Positions 1 to 5,929 of a stretch of 6,014 nucleotides of DNA are shown one piece after another. The notes under the pieces were generated by a model, which was not told the DNA's origin, did not search any database, and was given only the letters and a program-made list of their open reading frames with translations. The DNA is taken from the NCBI GenBank assembly GCA_024278285.1, contig JAJRTM010000918.1, positions 1 through 6,014 of the forward strand, read 5' to 3'. The number at the start of each line of letters is the position of its first letter. The first letter of the stretch is position 1. The stretch is from Planctomycetota bacterium (GTDB taxonomy: Bacteria; Planctomycetota; Planctomycetia; Planctomycetales; Planctomycetaceae). A program made the position numbers and the translations under genes.

Positions 1-1267
1 GATCGGCATCACCAATCAGCGAGAAACAATTGTGCTTTGGGAACGCGACACCGGAAAAACGATTGGTAACGCTATCGTCTGGCAATCTCGCATCTCACAC
101 AAAATATGTGACCGCCTGAAAGCAGAAGGATTGGAACCAACCATCCGTCAGAAAACCGGCTTGTTACTTGATCCTTATTTCTCGGGAACCAAACTGACCT
201 GGCTACTGGAAAACGATTCTGAATTAAAATCTCGCGCAGAGAAGGGTGAAATTCTTTTCGGCACGATCGATTCGTTTCTTATCTGGAAACTAACAGGGGG
301 GAAATCGCATGTGACAGATATCTCCAACGCATCACGCACGTTGCTGTTTGATATCAACACGCAGCAGTGGTCTGATGAACTGCTCAAGATTTTCGGCGTT
401 CCCCGTGCGATGCTCCCCGAAGTGGTTGATTCCAGCGGCGTGATTGCAGAAACGTCTCCAGAAATTTTCGGTAAGTCGATTCCTATTGCAGGCGTTGCAG
501 GAGATCAGCAAGCGGCGACATTCGGACAAATTTGTTTTGAACCAGGCATGTCCAAAAATACCTATGGCACCGGCTGTTTTATGCTGATGAATATCGGGAA
601 CAAGCCGCGACTTTCTGAAAACGGCCTACTCACAACCGTTGGCTGGCGAATCAATGGCGAAACCGTTTACTGTCTGGAAGGTTCCATCTTCATCGCAGGG
701 GCGGTCATTCAGTGGTTACGTGATGGCCTCGAAATAATTTCCTCCGCAGAGCAAACCGAATCGTTAGCGACTTCCGTCGAAGACACCGGCGGCGTTTACT
801 TTGTTCCTGCCTTTGTCGGACTCGGTGCCCCCTACTGGGATACACAAGCCAGAGGAATGATGATCGGCCTGACACGAGGCACGACGCAAGCACATATCGC
901 CCGAGCCGCTTTGGAATCGATTGCGTATCAAACGTATGATGTTCTCGATGCCATGAAACGGGATTCCGGAATCGATCTGGCTGAACTGCGTGTTGACGGC
1001 GGAGCGACCGCGAACAATTTCCTCATGCAGTTCCAGGCAGACATTCTACAAACCGCAGTCCATCGCCCCACCATTCAGGAAACAACCGCCCTCGGGGCAG
1101 CGTACCTGGCAGGACTCGGTGTAGGCGTCTGGCAATCACAGGCAGAAATCGCCAAGAAATGGGTACTCGATAAAGAGTTCAAGCCCCAGATGGAAAAAGA
1201 AAATATTGATTCTCTCCTCACCGACTGGCATCGAGCAGTTAAAAGATCACAAGGCTGGCAGGAGTAA
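1..1267 (+). CDS. glpK: Glycerol kinase, 5'-truncated by the window edge
   Basis: Glycerol kinase phosphorylates glycerol with ATP to sn-glycerol-3-phosphate in the cytoplasm, the entry step of glycerol use. The frame is open from base 2, and its first residues read IGITNQRET, the conserved glycerol-binding segment (Arg and Glu contact substrate). The GTG at 32 is therefore an internal Val, not a start. About 77 N-terminal residues, including the DQGTTSS phosphate-binding loop, lie before the window; 421 residues remain of the usual ~500. Other hallmarks follow in order: [14 protein letters not shown] (FGGY-kinase signature 1 and the substrate Tyr), [20 protein letters not shown] with the catalytic Asp, [41 protein letters not shown] and [13 protein letters not shown]. 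It ends in TAA. The segment before AGVAGDQQ lacks both the E. coli GGKGG fructose-1,6-bisphosphate loop and the phosphorylatable His of Gram-positive enzymes, so regulation may differ. The identification is very secure. Confidence 0.97.
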   Translation, partial: IGITNQRETIVLWERDTGKTIGNAIVWQSRISHKICDRLKAEGLEPTIRQKTGLLLDPYFSGTKLTWLLENDSELKSRAEKGEILFGTIDSFLIWKLTGGKSHVTDISNASRTLLFDINTQQWSDELLKIFGVPRAMLPEVVDSSGVIAETSPEIFGKSIPIAGVAGDQQAATFGQICFEPGMSKNTYGTGCFMLMNIGNKPRLSENGLLTTVGWRINGETVYCLEGSIFIAGAVIQWLRDGLEIISSAEQTESLATSVEDTGGVYFVPAFVGLGAPYWDTQARGMMIGLTRGTTQAHIARAALESIAYQTYDVLDAMKRDSGIDLAELRVDGGATANNFLMQFQADILQTAVHRPTIQETTALGAAYLAGLGVGVWQSQAEIAKKWVLDKEFKPQMEKENIDSLLTDWHRAVKRSQGWQE

Positions 1268-1326
1268 GCATCTAGCCTTGGACATTCGATGTCATTTGAA
1301 CTTCCAATAAAAGAGAGAACCCACAT

Positions 1327-1380
1327 GGCACATTCATCTTGTGCCTCACGGCACCCAACCACAAAAAGTGGTCTGACCAC
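1327..1380. repeat. Interlocking palindromes between convergent genes (possible bidirectional terminator)
   Basis: Six arms occur in order: GGCACA (1327-1332), TGTGCC (1340-1345), GGCAC (1350-1354), ACCAC (1358-1362), GTGGT (1368-1372), ACCAC (1376-1380). In each half the middle arm can pair with either the preceding or the following arm, so each half can form two alternative hairpins. The element lies in the 187-bp gap between the 3' ends of glpK and the HNH gene, where a terminator for both would be expected. No long T-run follows on either strand, so a classic intrinsic terminator is not shown. A dispersed intergenic repeat is equally possible. Confidence 0.55.
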
Positions 1381-1454
1381 CCGCGTAAGTCGATAACCGA
1401 ATTGACCTTCTCACGATGCTCTACGAAAAATCGACACATCCGATTGCTGACACG

Positions 1455-2285
1455 TTACTGCTCCTGTTCAGTAAATTGAGTCCACCGATGCTTCAGAGAT
1501 TCATGATCCGGGTGAAACTTTGTGTCGTCGGGGGTTTTTAGCTCTTTTTCATTCAGTTTCCCGTAGTAAGTCTCCAGCAGTTGTTGTGCGATGGCGATTT
1601 TTTTCGTATCAGGATTAATCCCAAGTAAGTGTCGATCAAACAGAGTGTGAATATCGGCTCGTAAGAGTAAGCCATTACGAGGGTTATTCGATTCCACATT
1701 GCAGTGCGGCACAATATGCGACGCCTCAAGTGCATCCACAGCATCGCAGCCAGTGACCGCACACTTCCCGCCATACGCTTCGACTATCGCCGCTCGAAAC
1801 TCACTCTGCCCAAGTCGTCGCTTAACCTCTTGCAGAATACGTTCTAAATCAGCCGTTGACTCAGGCAGTTCGACACCGCCATTGTACTCCGTGATTTTTC
1901 CCGCCAAGTTCAGCAGTTTTTGGAACTTACTTTCGTCCAACTTGTATCCGAATCTCAATCCCTTAACTCCCATGCTCGAAAGCTGGGCTGGCTTTTCATA
2001 AAGCGAGGACTTCCGAACCAAGTAGACGTTGGTGACTCGTGGATACGCTTCACGATCAGCGTCGGTCGGCTTAACCTTCTCGTCTATGTCGAGATGGCCG
2101 TAAGCCAATCCATCACGAGACAGGACGATGATGTCCGCATGTCTGGCAAGCGTGTATCGATATCGGCCATCCTCGACAGCAAAGATGTCGTGACGCAGAT
2201 AATCTTGCATGTCTCCGGGCATGGCGAATCCCGATTCCGATTTGTCGGGATTCCCAAAAATCCAAATACGTCGCTCGCTATTCAA
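1455..2285 (-). CDS. HNH endonuclease with unassigned N-terminal domain
   Basis: This 276-residue protein is a probable HNH nuclease, likely cutting DNA. The C-terminal half (residues ~158-226) matches the HNH_2 type: GQSEFRAAIVEAYGGKCAVTG, then ALEASHIVPH (His190, His194), NPRNGLLLRADIHTLFD (Asn204, His213) and LGINPD. His190, Asn204 and His213 would be the H-N-H triad; Cys175 and Cys180 could bind metal but are not a full zinc set. Residues 1-130 (IWIFGNP..., ADIIVLSRDGLAYGHLDI..., VYLVRKSSLY...) are not firmly recognised. Their order resembles a PUA/EVE-like modified-base reader, which is inference. The start is taken as TTG at 2285 because a stop codon lies two codons upstream and GGGGAGA sits about 6 nt before it. 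Without TTG, the next start is Met22. No methyltransferase or helicase partner is nearby, so it appears to be an orphan, perhaps defensive or a domesticated mobile-element nuclease. Confidence 0.88.
   Translation of the reverse strand: MNSERRIWIFGNPDKSESGFAMPGDMQDYLRHDIFAVEDGRYRYTLARHADIIVLSRDGLAYGHLDIDEKVKPTDADREAYPRVTNVYLVRKSSLYEKPAQLSSMGVKGLRFGYKLDESKFQKLLNLAGKITEYNGGVELPESTADLERILQEVKRRLGQSEFRAAIVEAYGGKCAVTGCDAVDALEASHIVPHCNVESNNPRNGLLLRADIHTLFDRHLLGINPDTKKIAIAQQLLETYYGKLNEKELKTPDDTKFHPDHESLKHRWTQFTEQEQ
2226..2253. repeat. 9-bp inverted repeat inside the HNH coding start region
   Basis: GAATCCCGA (2226-2234) and TCGGGATTC (2245-2253) are perfect inverted arms around a 10-nt loop. In the mRNA they cover roughly codons 11-20 of the HNH gene, close enough to the TTG start to affect translation. 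This may also be chance. Confidence 0.4.
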
Positions 2286-2287
2286 TG

Positions 2288-2298
2288 CCTATCTCCCC
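2288..2298 (-). promoter_or_regulatory. Ribosome binding site deciding a TTG start
   Basis: On the minus strand GGGGAGA is followed by TAGGCA and then TTG at 2285. The purine-rich core and spacing fit a strong Shine-Dalgarno site. An in-frame TAG lies within the spacer, so no longer version of the HNH protein is possible. Confidence 0.6.
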
Positions 2299-2423
2299 AT
2301 TTCACACCTTGATTAGGATCATTCAAGTCACAAATTGCCTCGTCCCTATTCGATGAATCTAGTGCCGCATGTTTGAATTGGCCTTGATTGAAAACTTGAT
2401 TTCCTGCATACCGGGTAGCCCGC

Positions 2424-2454
2424 CGGGTGGCACTGCTGGCTTGTCCAGCAGTGC
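2424..2454 (+). repeat. Palindromic intergenic repeat, copy 1
   Basis: The core is a perfect 10-bp stem, GCACTGCTGG (2430-2439) with CCAGCAGTGC (2445-2454), around the 5-nt loop CTTGT. It is preceded by a short GGGTG-type flank. A diverged copy in the opposite orientation lies at 2540-2570, which marks it as a dispersed REP-like repeat rather than a single terminator. Confidence 0.75.
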
Positions 2455-2534
2455 GGTCGCGGCGACAGGCTTTCGTGGTAATACAGGAGGGGACGTTAAA
2501 GTTAACCCTGCTTGAATGATGAAGGGCAGTCGTC

Positions 2535-2570
<36 letters not shown>

Positions 2571-2651
2571 AATTCCATCATTTAGCAATGGCACCCGGCA
2601 AAAACTTTTCCAATCATTCATGTTCTCATCACAAATCACCATTTCCCCTTA

Positions 2652-2719
2652 CGGCTACGCCGCCTTGGTTAATAAATTAACCGGGTCTACATGGGTAGCC
2701 CAGGCTGTGCCTGGCCTAC
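2652..2719. repeat. Cluster of three small hairpins downstream of the surface-protein gene
   Basis: Three palindromes occur in a row. The first is CGGC-TAC-GCCG (2652-2662). The second is GGTTAA-TAAA-TTAACC (2667-2682). The third is GTAG-C-CCAGG (2695-2704), loop CTGTG, and CCTGG-C-CTAC (2710-2719), with one C/C mismatch. The last lies 33 bp beyond the stop of the minus-strand surface-protein gene and could help end its transcript. No T-tract follows, so it may only be another intergenic repeat. Confidence 0.5.
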
Positions 2720-2752
2720 TCAACTAACTTCGAACATTCACCCAGATAAAAC

Positions 2753-4015
2753 TTACTCGGCTGCTTTTTCTTTTGGATCTTCAAGTCTTACAAGCAACCA
2801 CTGCTGTGTTTGACCATCTTCGAAATGGAGTAATACAGGTGTCGTATCTTCCGTCAAATCGGAAATTCCGGACTCCATAATGGGCCATTTTTTATCGACG
2901 ATACCCCAAGCTGCCCGCTGGCTTTCTTGATCAACCATTCCTTCGATTGACTGTGACTTTTCAGTAGCCGTGTTTTGAAGAGTACCGGAAATTACACCTT
3001 GTTTGTTGACCGCTAGTTGGAAAAATAAAGTTGGAGGCGGTCCAGTTTTTTCACCATCCTGCGTTACTGCAAACACACCAAGCGACATCCATTCGTCTTT
3101 CTCGGAAATTTCAGGAGCGCTGGCAGCAATTGTCTGTGCCTGCTCGGCGTACTCTTGAGCTGTTGCAACAGGTTCGTCGCCATAGTAAACGGTGTCACCT
3201 TCGTAATAAACATTGTCGCCATAGCTATATGACACAGGTTCACTCAAGTTCCAGGGAAACCAACCGACCATCAAGCCCCAGGTTGCCCAACGATAAGGGC
3301 GATTTATTCGATAGCGAGCCCAATTAGGATGATCTTTCCAGAAATCGTATCTGGGATGGTTGTCTCGAAACTGATTACGTACTTCGTCACGACGGCTCAG
3401 ACGATCTCCCTGACGCGTTTGTCGATTATCAATTCTATCCGGACGATTTCCCGTTAGCCTGTCTCCAGCACCTGGACGCACAGGATTAATGCTCGGACGC
3501 TTACCGGCGTTAGGTAGTCGCCCTGTGGAGGGTCTGTTGTTGAGGAAGTCGCCTGCTGCACCACCGCCTGCAGGACGAGTTGAAGGACGTGTTCCGGGCT
3601 TTCCTCCTACATCAAGGAAATTCTGTAATTGATCACGAGATGGTCTTCCACTGCCCCCAGGGCGAACGCTATTTCCCGGGCGTTGTCCACCTGCGTTTGG
3701 GCGAGTTGTTGGGCGACTTGAACCCGGCCTCGATCCAGCATCAGGACGACTAACGTTCGGGCGAGTTGTTGGGCGACTTGCCCCCGGCCTCGGTCCAGCA
3801 GCAGGTCGGCTAACACTCGGGCGAGCTGATGGACGACTTACCGATGGAGTGCGACCAGCCGATGGTCGCGAGTATCCACCTCCGCCTCCGCCGCCGCCAC
3901 GGCTGAATCCCCCTCCGCGACCGCCTCCACCGCGACCACCACGGGCCTGGGCGTCACTTAACGAAGAAAAAATAATGATAGAGATCGCAACTGAAGTGTA
4001 GATGAATTTAGTCAT
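2753..4015 (-). CDS. Secreted Gly/Arg/Pro-rich 'mu-protocadherin-like' planctomycete surface protein
   Basis: This is a 420-residue exported protein of unknown function. A signal peptide (hydrophobic residues ~5-19) ends in DAQA, with likely cleavage after residue 24. Next come a Gly/Arg-rich stretch (25-50), a basic Pro/Arg/Ser region with 20-residue repeats such as SRPTTRPNVSRPDAGSRPGS (to ~120), and more low-complexity basic sequence to ~215. A Trp/Tyr-rich segment follows (DFWKDHPNWARYR, WATWGLMVGWFPW, NVYYEGDTVYYGD, ~224-280). A folded C-terminal domain spans ~308-412 (WMSLGVFAVTQDGEK, IEGMVDQESQRAAW, DGQTQQWLLVRL). The last two blocks match, from memory, the family labelled mu-protocadherin-putative cell-surface protein; no cadherin repeat is visible. 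The start at 4015 fits the signal peptide. In-frame ATGs at 4027, 4039 and 4051 are possible, and the last overlaps the upstream stop as ATGA. None has a strong Shine-Dalgarno, so translational coupling to the upstream gene is likely. Confidence 0.85.
   Translation of the reverse strand: MTKFIYTSVAISIIIFSSLSDAQARGGRGGGGRGGGFSRGGGGGGGGYSRPSAGRTPSVSRPSARPSVSRPAAGPRPGASRPTTRPNVSRPDAGSRPGSSRPTTRPNAGGQRPGNSVRPGGSGRPSRDQLQNFLDVGGKPGTRPSTRPAGGGAAGDFLNNRPSTGRLPNAGKRPSINPVRPGAGDRLTGNRPDRIDNRQTRQGDRLSRRDEVRNQFRDNHPRYDFWKDHPNWARYRINRPYRWATWGLMVGWFPWNLSEPVSYSYGDNVYYEGDTVYYGDEPVATAQEYAEQAQTIAASAPEISEKDEWMSLGVFAVTQDGEKTGPPPTLFFQLAVNKQGVISGTLQNTATEKSQSIEGMVDQESQRAAWGIVDKKWPIMESGISDLTEDTTPVLLHFEDGQTQQWLLVRLEDPKEKAAE
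3699..3840 (-). repeat. 60-bp in-frame tandem repeat in the surface-protein gene
   Basis: GGGCGAGTTGTTGGGCGACT recurs at exactly 60-bp spacing (3699 and 3759), with a diverged third copy at 3819. The period equals 20 codons and encodes the SRP-TTRPN-VSRP-AG-RPG unit. Only the first two copies are near-identical in DNA, which suggests recent duplication by slippage or unequal recombination. Confidence 0.85.
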
Positions 4016-4047
4016 GAAACTGTCCATTCTTTTGAGCATTATATGAT

Positions 4048-4953
4048 TCATTTGGCTGACGGGGCACGAACAACAATAACTTCGTCGATGTTCGGCAATA
4101 GTTCTCCATCTATTGTGCGACTCACTGACTGCCATTTGAATTGGTTGTCATCAACATAGGAAATAACATTGACCGATGTTGCCTTGCCGCCATCATGTAA
4201 TGTGCCTGTCACAGTAACATACCAACGATTCCCTTTTTTAACCCAACGTCCTTCAGCAAAACCACCGTCAGAATCGAAGACCCAGGACCGGATCTGTTTC
4301 GCAGACTCATCCCATCCGATAACCTGCATGCCGGTTAAATCAATGCGGTCCTGAACCGAAGCAGTAAATGATCGAGTGATGAAATTCTTGTTCCGAGTCC
4401 ACTGGCAAGTCGTCTCAATTCGAGATTCGTCATCAGCATCGACCCATGAACCAATCATCCATTCCAGTTCTTTGAGTTGTTCGTAATGCGACAAGATAAC
4501 CGGAACATCTTCCTCGGTCACGCGATCCAAAAGCCATTTTCCGTCCCGCTTAACATGAATCGCCGTGTAGATGCTTTCCTCTGCTTTGCCATCAGCAGAT
4601 ACCATTTTCGCGATGCCATTTTCTACTGCGACACCGGGGGAAATAAAACGAATCGACTCAACGTTTACTACTAGCTTAACACCCTTCATCTGCGACAAAT
4701 TTAATTCGAACTCTTTCGCAATCGCTACTCGACCTTCAACTTGATTACCTGTAAGCGGGTTGATGTAAATTGCATCAGGGGACCAATGTGCTGCCAGCGA
4801 CTTCGCATCGCCAGCATTGAATGCGACTGTATACGATTGAATCGCTTTCTCAACCGCAGCTTGATCAGCTACCTGGTCGGCAGCAAAGGTCGTCTTGCAG
4901 ACGCACACAATGGCAGCACACGCGACTAAGATACCAATAGAGTTCTTCATCAT
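4048..4953 (-). CDS. Exported SnoaL/DUF4440-like protein with a second beta-rich domain
   Basis: This 301-residue protein has an N-terminal signal peptide (MMKNSIGILVACAAIV..., ending TTFA before ADQ at ~24). No clean lipobox is seen despite Cys12, 17 and 19. Residues ~31-148 look like an NTF2/SnoaL-like domain of the DUF4440 or 'SgcJ/EcaC' type: AVEKAIQSYTVAFNAGDAKS, LAAHWSPDAIYINPLTG, EGRVAIAKEF and the closing DGKWLLDRV. This fold binds small ligands or acts as an isomerase or hydrolase; the name 'oxidoreductase' is historical and not supported here. Residues ~158-296 (LKELEWMIGSWV, VIGWDESAKQIRSWVFDSDGG, GRWVKKGNRW, DNQFKWQSVSRTIDG) resemble a lipocalin-like beta barrel. The start at 4953 has AAGGA 8 nt upstream; the second ATG at 4950 is possible. 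The stop overlaps or nearly abuts the downstream surface-protein gene, suggesting an operon. The ligand is unknown. Confidence 0.87.
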   Translation of the reverse strand: MMKNSIGILVACAAIVCVCKTTFAADQVADQAAVEKAIQSYTVAFNAGDAKSLAAHWSPDAIYINPLTGNQVEGRVAIAKEFELNLSQMKGVKLVVNVESIRFISPGVAVENGIAKMVSADGKAEESIYTAIHVKRDGKWLLDRVTEEDVPVILSHYEQLKELEWMIGSWVDADDESRIETTCQWTRNKNFITRSFTASVQDRIDLTGMQVIGWDESAKQIRSWVFDSDGGFAEGRWVKKGNRWYVTVTGTLHDGGKATSVNVISYVDDNQFKWQSVSRTIDGELLPNIDEVIVVRAPSAK

Positions 4954-4961
4954 AATTATGT

Positions 4962-4966
4962 TCCTT
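4962..4966 (-). promoter_or_regulatory. Shine-Dalgarno of the SnoaL-like gene
   Basis: Minus-strand AAGGA lies 8 nt before the ATG at 4953, which favours the first of the two adjacent ATG codons. Confidence 0.5.
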
Positions 4967-5043
4967 GTTTTCCTTATCCGGCATCAAATTCGCCATAGAT
5001 TTCGCGGCCCGGATCGATCCTGTTTAAGCCACTTCTAAAATCC

Positions 5044-5071
5044 AGTCTATCAGTTCATGCATCGAAAACAA
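5044..5071 (-). promoter_or_regulatory. Weak promoter candidate for the SnoaL/surface-protein unit
   Basis: On the minus strand TTGTTT (5071-5066) and TAGACT (5049-5044) are separated by 16 nt, about 90 nt before the ATG. Matches to the sigma-70 consensus are only partial, and planctomycete promoters are poorly described, so this is a guess. Confidence 0.18.
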
Positions 5072-5105
5072 CCCCAACAGATTCCGAATTCGCCACCAGC
5101 GTGTG

Positions 5106-5144
5106 GCCCAGATTGCCTTTGCAATCTGGGCTGACGAAATCAGC
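5106..5144. repeat. Perfect 11-bp hairpin plus adjoining 5-bp hairpin
   Basis: GCCCAGATTGC (5106-5116) pairs perfectly with GCAATCTGGGC (5121-5131) around the loop CTTT. Directly overlapping it, GCTGA (5130-5134) pairs with TCAGC (5140-5144) around CGAAA. The element lies about 150 bp upstream of the SnoaL-like gene and has no T-tract. It looks like a planctomycete-type intergenic repeat, but only this copy is in the window. Confidence 0.7.
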
Positions 5145-5201
5145 ACCGCAGGGTACGCTATTAGGTTGTGAATTTTTCAACTTATTGCGGTTTCGTGTCT
5201 C

Positions 5202-5228
5202 GTTATAATTTTATGAAATCATTATAAC
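5202..5228. promoter_or_regulatory. AT-rich inverted repeat carrying TATAAT on both strands
   Basis: GTTATAAT (5202-5209) and ATTATAAC (5221-5228) are perfect 8-bp inverted arms around 11 nt. Each arm contains a perfect -10-like TATAAT, one per strand. On the minus strand TTGTAT (5250-5245) lies 18 nt upstream of the TATAAT, a weak -35 that would direct transcription toward the SnoaL-like gene. It could be a promoter, an operator, or only AT-rich sequence. Confidence 0.3.
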
Positions 5229-5336
5229 TCGCTCATGAATACGAATACAATTAAAAAAGATCGTGAGCAGAAGGTTGGCAAGCCGGTGGCTCGGTTTCAG
5301 TGACGTAGCGTGGGTGAATGTGGTGATTTTTTGTAG

Positions 5337-5362
5337 GTTGGGATAGCGGAGCGTATCCCAAC
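5337..5362 (+). repeat. Hairpin repeat, copy 1
   Basis: GTTGGGATA (5337-5345) pairs perfectly with TATCCCAAC (5354-5362), with a GC-rich loop (GCGGAGCG) that can extend the stem by two pairs. An inverted, diverged copy lies at 5444-5473, so this is a dispersed palindromic repeat. Confidence 0.7.
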
Positions 5363-5443
5363 ACAGAGCGTTATCCGGGAGGGAATGTCAGCATCAGGCA
5401 GAAATCATCCCTGTCGTTTTTGGAGGGAATCGCCCCCACAAAA

Positions 5444-5473
5444 GTTGGGATACGCATTCGCTATTCTAGCCCA
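5444..5473 (-). repeat. Hairpin repeat, copy 2 (inverted, decayed)
   Basis: It begins GTTGGGATACGC and continues ATTCGCTATTCTAGCCCA, matching the reverse complement of the copy at 5337-5362 through the loop. The right arm is degraded, so the stem is imperfect. It sits where similarity to transposase stops, at the truncated 3' end of the remnant. Confidence 0.6.
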
Positions 5474-5856
5474 CATTTTGCCCACGCAACGGCACTGGTC
5501 AACAAGTTCTTGCTGCATCCATAAACGCAATTCCGCAACAATGGCAATAGTTAATCGTGTCTGCCATTTTTTTAGCACGCCGATAAATCTCTGATACGAA
5601 TCGCCTGGATCGTTGTACCATCGAAATGTCTTTTTGGCGACTTTACGAGCATGGACAAAGCGGTCCGTTAGACATTGATAATCGCTGCACGCGAAAACAA
5701 AACCGTGGCAGCGAGAAGCCTCGGTTCCCATTTACTCCCCGAACGAACCTGCATGCCGGAAAATAACTCCGGCTTCAAAAGCCAGTCAATCACGAGCTTG
5801 AGGGTTTCATTATTGATGACGAATTGCGATAATGACTTCTTGTCTGGATGCGACAT
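5472..5856 (-). pseudogene. Frameshifted, truncated IS4-type transposase remnant
   Basis: An ATG at 5856, with AGGAG five bases upstream, opens a frame that reads MSHPDKKSLSQFVINNETLK, WLLKPELFSGMQ and SGSKWEPRLLAATVLF, then leaves frame near 5693-5700. Similarity resumes in another minus frame: ACSDYQCLTDRFVHARKVAK, then PGDSYQRFIGVLKKWQTRL and AIVAELRLWMQQELVDQCRC. Joined, these match the N-terminal ~140 residues of a planctomycete IS4-like transposase family (about 400 or more residues), recognised from memory by the W-x-P-x-L-L, LTDRF and PGxSYQ-F-KxLxKW pattern. A one-base loss in the T-rich stretch explains the break. Past about 5475 the frame runs into a palindromic repeat and no DDE catalytic region remains. 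The element is dead. Confidence 0.75.
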
Positions 5857-5889
5857 CCCAACTCCTATTTGGGTTTCCAGAGGGTATCG

Positions 5890-5910
5890 AACTGCACAAT
5901 AATTGCAGTT
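5890..5910. repeat. Perfect 7-bp hairpin upstream of the transposase remnant
   Basis: AACTGCA (5890-5896) pairs with TGCAGTT (5904-5910) around a 7-nt AT-rich loop. It lies 34 bp before the transposase ATG and could be an IS-end or operator-like palindrome. No matching terminal inverted repeat was found on the other side of the remnant. Confidence 0.35.
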
Positions 5911-5929
5911 TGGCTAGTCGCTTCATAAC

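Larger units (their letters stand above)
4954..5471. other. Gene-free interval with repeats and likely promoter region
   Basis: About 520 bp separate the SnoaL-like gene from the transposase remnant. No credible coding region is seen on either strand. Contents include the palindrome GGATCGATCC (5011-5020), a perfect 11-bp hairpin (5106-5131), an AT-rich inverted repeat with TATAAT on both strands (5202-5228), and a hairpin repeat at 5337-5362 with an inverted diverged copy at 5444-5473. A 9-bp direct repeat, GGAGGGAAT, occurs at 5378-5386 and 5422-5430. Confidence 0.6.

Noticed and set aside
32..34. GTG as the start of glycerol kinase
   Set aside because: The conserved IGITNQRET motif lies upstream in the same frame, so the GTG encodes an internal Val and the real start is outside the window.
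1920..2312. 130-codon plus-strand open frame opposite the HNH gene
   Set aside because: It is antisense to a gene with clear HNH motifs and has no recognisable features of its own.
3699..3840. CRISPR array
   Set aside because: The 60-bp periodicity is an in-frame protein repeat in which the whole unit is conserved, with no variable spacers.
4016..4135. N-terminal extension of the surface protein to 4135
   Set aside because: It would bury the signal peptide behind 40 residues and overlap the end of the SnoaL-like gene by 88 bp. Starts at 4015-4051 are more sensible.
5385..5594. 69-codon plus-strand open frame opposite the transposase remnant
   Set aside because: It is antisense to the sequence with transposase similarity, and its start lies in repeat-rich DNA.
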